The position numbers and the translations under genes were made by a program. From assembly GCA_023461115.1 (NCBI GenBank), contig JAEWOA010000056.1, forward strand, positions 1 to 14,728: a DNA stretch of 14,728 nucleotides. Direction: 5' to 3'. The notes under the pieces were generated by a model. That model was not told where the DNA came from. It did not search any database and saw only the letters and a list, made by a program, of their open reading frames with translations. Source of the stretch: Actinomycetes bacterium (lineage in GTDB: Bacteria > Actinomycetota > Actinomycetes > Actinomycetales > Cellulomonadaceae). How positions within the stretch are numbered: position 1 is the first letter of the stretch; each line of letters begins with the position of its first letter. This document shows positions 13,522 through 14,728 of this stretch, one piece after another.

Positions 13522-14447
13522 GCCTGGTCGGCCGTCCCCGTCCCTGTCCCTGTCCCTGTCCGCGGGCGCGCCCGCAGGCTGCCGAGCAGCACCCCGGCCA
13601 CGACGAGCACGCCGAACGCCAGCTCGGCTGCCGACGTGCGCTCGCGCAGCAGCAGCCATGACGAGCCGATGCCGACCACGGGCACGAGCATCGAGAACGG
13701 CGCGACGACGCTCGACGGGTACCGGCCCATGAGGGTCGTCCAGAGCCCTGAGCCGGCGAGGGTGGCCACGAGCACCGTGAACAGCAGGCCGCCGATCGCC
13801 CACAGGCCGCGCGGCTCGGTGAGCCCGTGGAGGGACCCGGCGATCTCGGCCGGGCCTTCCACCAGCAGTGACAGCGCGAGCATCGGCAGCGGCGGCACGA
13901 CGGACATCCACAGCAGCAGCCGCATGGGCTCGCCGGGCGCGGCCTGGACCGCGAGCCGGTTGCCGAGGTTGCCGACCGCCCAGCCCAGCCCGCCGCACAG
14001 CGTGAGCAGCACGGGCACGAGCGTGGCGCCGCCCGCGAGCTCGGCACGGTGCGCGGCGATGCCGCCCAGCCCGGCGACCGCCAGGAGCACGCCGACCCCC
14101 TGCATCGGCGTGATCCTCTCGCGGAGCAGCGCCGCCGCGAGCACCACGGTGAACGGCGCCGACGACTGCAACACGAGCGAGGCGAGCCCGGTCGGCATCC
14201 CGGAGTCCATGGCCCAGTACAGGAACACGAACTGCAGGACCCCGAAGCCGAGCCCGTAGAGCAGCACCCACCGCCACGGCGCGTGCGGCCGGCGGACCAG
14301 CAGCACGGTGGGCAGCGCGATGAGGCTGAACCGCAGTGCGACCAGGAAGAACGGCGGGAACTGCTCGAGCGAGAGGTGGATCGCTGGGAAGTTGAGTCCC
14401 CAGCAGATCGCCACCACCGCGGCCAGCAGTCGGTCGCGCCCCGTCAT
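13374..14447 (-). CDS. eamA: EamA/DMT family exporter (O-acetylserine/cysteine exporter-like)
   Basis: This 357-residue membrane protein of the drug/metabolite transporter family has about ten hydrophobic segments in two EamA repeats over residues 5-293. Motifs closely match E. coli EamA (YdeD): WGLNFPAI (16-23), LRFSLIALP, GMPTGLASLVLQ, WAVGNLGN and VAPFSMLVPVVG, so export of cysteine-pathway metabolites is the best guess for substrate. The start is ATG at 14447-14445; upstream codons lie in the regulatory region. The last about 60 residues are a hydrophilic, Ala/Ser/Pro-rich tail, starting with TG repeats from a hexamer array at 13534-13560 and then reading antisense through ispF. Such a tail is unlike the family and may come from loss of an earlier stop. 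Divergent from a LysR gene, its likely regulator. Confidence 0.88.
   Translation of the reverse strand: MTGRDRLLAAVVAICWGLNFPAIHLSLEQFPPFFLVALRFSLIALPTVLLVRRPHAPWRWVLLYGLGFGVLQFVFLYWAMDSGMPTGLASLVLQSSAPFTVVLAAALLRERITPMQGVGVLLAVAGLGGIAAHRAELAGGATLVPVLLTLCGGLGWAVGNLGNRLAVQAAPGEPMRLLLWMSVVPPLPMLALSLLVEGPAEIAGSLHGLTEPRGLWAIGGLLFTVLVATLAGSGLWTTLMGRYPSSVVAPFSMLVPVVGIGSSWLLLRERTSAAELAFGVLVVAGVLLGSLRARPRTGTGTGTGTADQAQDSTTSAVAIAAMPSPRPVSPKPSVVVADSPTGAPAADDNAASASVRR
13534..13560. repeat. Hexanucleotide tandem repeat (GTCCCT) in the eamA 3' end
   Basis: GTCCCC is followed by three perfect GTCCCT units and a partial GTC. In the eamA frame it encodes alternating Thr-Gly. Because the unit is 6 bases, copy number could change without altering the frame. 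Confidence 0.8.
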
Positions 14448-14472
14448 GGGACGAGGATCGCGTCCGGCGCCA

Positions 14473-14497
14473 TTCACCGCTAGCGAATAGTTGTGAA
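14473..14497. promoter_or_regulatory. Candidate LysR operator between eamA and the LysR gene
   Basis: TTCAC (14473-14477) and GTGAA (14493-14497) form an interrupted inverted repeat, enclosing the palindrome CGCTAGCG (14478-14485). Position in the divergent intergenic region fits a LysR-type binding site shared by both genes. The arms are short, so the call is tentative. Confidence 0.4.
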
Positions 14498-14503
14498 CCG
14501 ACG

Positions 14504-14520
14504 ATGTAGCGTCACTACAT
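14504..14520. promoter_or_regulatory. Inverted repeat and -10 box over the LysR start codon
   Basis: ATGTAG (14504-14509) and CTACAT (14515-14520) are perfect inverted arms around CGTCA. TAGCGT (14507-14512, TANNNT) ends 6 bases before ATG 14519, suggesting a leaderless mRNA. A protein bound here would cover the -10 and the start codon, which would suit autorepression. Confidence 0.5.
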
Positions 14521-14728
14521 GGACGCGCGCGCACTCACCACACTGCGGACCGTGGAGCGCCAGGGCGGCGTCACCGCAGCCGCCCGCGTGCTGCACCTGA
14601 CGCCGTCCGCGGTCTCGCAGCAGCTCGCGCAGCTCTCGCGGGAGGTCGGGGCGCCGCTCACCGAGCGCGTCGGCCGCGGGCTGCGGCTCACCGCCGCCGG
14701 GCGCGCGCTCGCGAACGCGGCGCTCGAC
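14519..14728 (+). CDS. LysR family transcriptional regulator, 5' part only
   Basis: The first 70 residues are visible before the window ends. They are the winged helix-turn-helix of a LysR-type regulator: LTTLRTVERQGGVTAAARVLHL (7-28) and the recognition helix TPSAVSQQLAQLSREVG (29-45), then LTERVGRGLRLTAAG (48-62). The effector-binding domain, which would tell the ligand, lies outside. ATG 14519 is 6 bases after a TAGCGT box with no ribosome site, pointing to leaderless translation. Divergent orientation next to eamA suggests it controls that exporter, as with LysR-exporter pairs generally. Confidence 0.92.
   Translation, partial: MDARALTTLRTVERQGGVTAAARVLHLTPSAVSQQLAQLSREVGAPLTERVGRGLRLTAAGRALANAALD

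Noticed and set aside
12241..14277. Very long open frame on the minus strand opposite carD, ispD and ispF (and another at 11858-14047)
   Set aside because: The proteins are Arg/Ala/Pro-rich without domains and lie opposite well-recognised genes. Long spurious frames are expected at this GC content.
14472..14498. TTCAC motifs between eamA and the LysR gene as a PHO box
   Set aside because: The two motifs point towards each other and are not in 11-base direct-repeat phase; an inverted LysR-type site fits better.

Overview
The window comes from a very GC-rich actinobacterium. The phosphate genes, the carD-ispD-ispF order, frequent GTG starts, short 4-base overlaps and start codons placed 6-7 bases after a TANNNT -10 box all fit the Micrococcales, with Cellulomonas-like relatives the best guess; the genus is an inference. 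The first 58 bases are almost pure G (one TTT), look like a sequencing or assembly artefact at a contig end, and cut off the 3' end of phoU.

Region 1 (59-8976) is a phosphate-starvation locus. phoU (minus) is divergent from a four-gene set of small proteins (DUF7144 membrane protein, DUF6325 protein, SHOCT protein, DUF1269 membrane protein) that ends at a strong hairpin. Then come a SenX3/PhoR-type sensor kinase and a RegX3/PhoP-type response regulator, overlapping by 4 bases, followed by pstS, pstC, pstA and pstB, the complete high-affinity phosphate ABC importer. Direct repeats of the PHO-box type (11-bp units like GTTCACCTGCG) are visible before phoU, before senX3 and before pstS, so the regulator, its probable signalling partner PhoU and its target transporter sit together with their operator sites. 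A 16-bp stem hairpin between pstS and pstC probably sets the excess of binding protein over permease.

Region 2 (8977-11047) is an accessory patch that breaks the pst/carD neighbourhood. It holds a decayed IS256-type transposase (two internal deletions, compensating indels, a nonsense codon), a Cys-containing protein that looks secreted but has no signal peptide, a small membrane protein three bases downstream of it, and a frameshifted IS30-type transposase remnant. Its base and codon use is visibly less GC-biased than its surroundings.

Region 3 (11048-13521) returns to conserved chromosome: a lipoprotein (minus), divergent from carD (RNA polymerase-binding regulator), ispD and ispF (MEP isoprenoid pathway). 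The lipoprotein has a leaderless promoter whose -35 position is itself a good PHO-box unit, so it is a candidate extra member of the phosphate regulon.

Region 4 (13374-14728) has an EamA-type exporter (minus), whose C-terminal tail runs antisense into ispF, and a divergent LysR-type regulator cut by the window end. Inverted repeats in their shared intergenic region are candidate LysR operators. No tRNA, rRNA or CRISPR array was seen.
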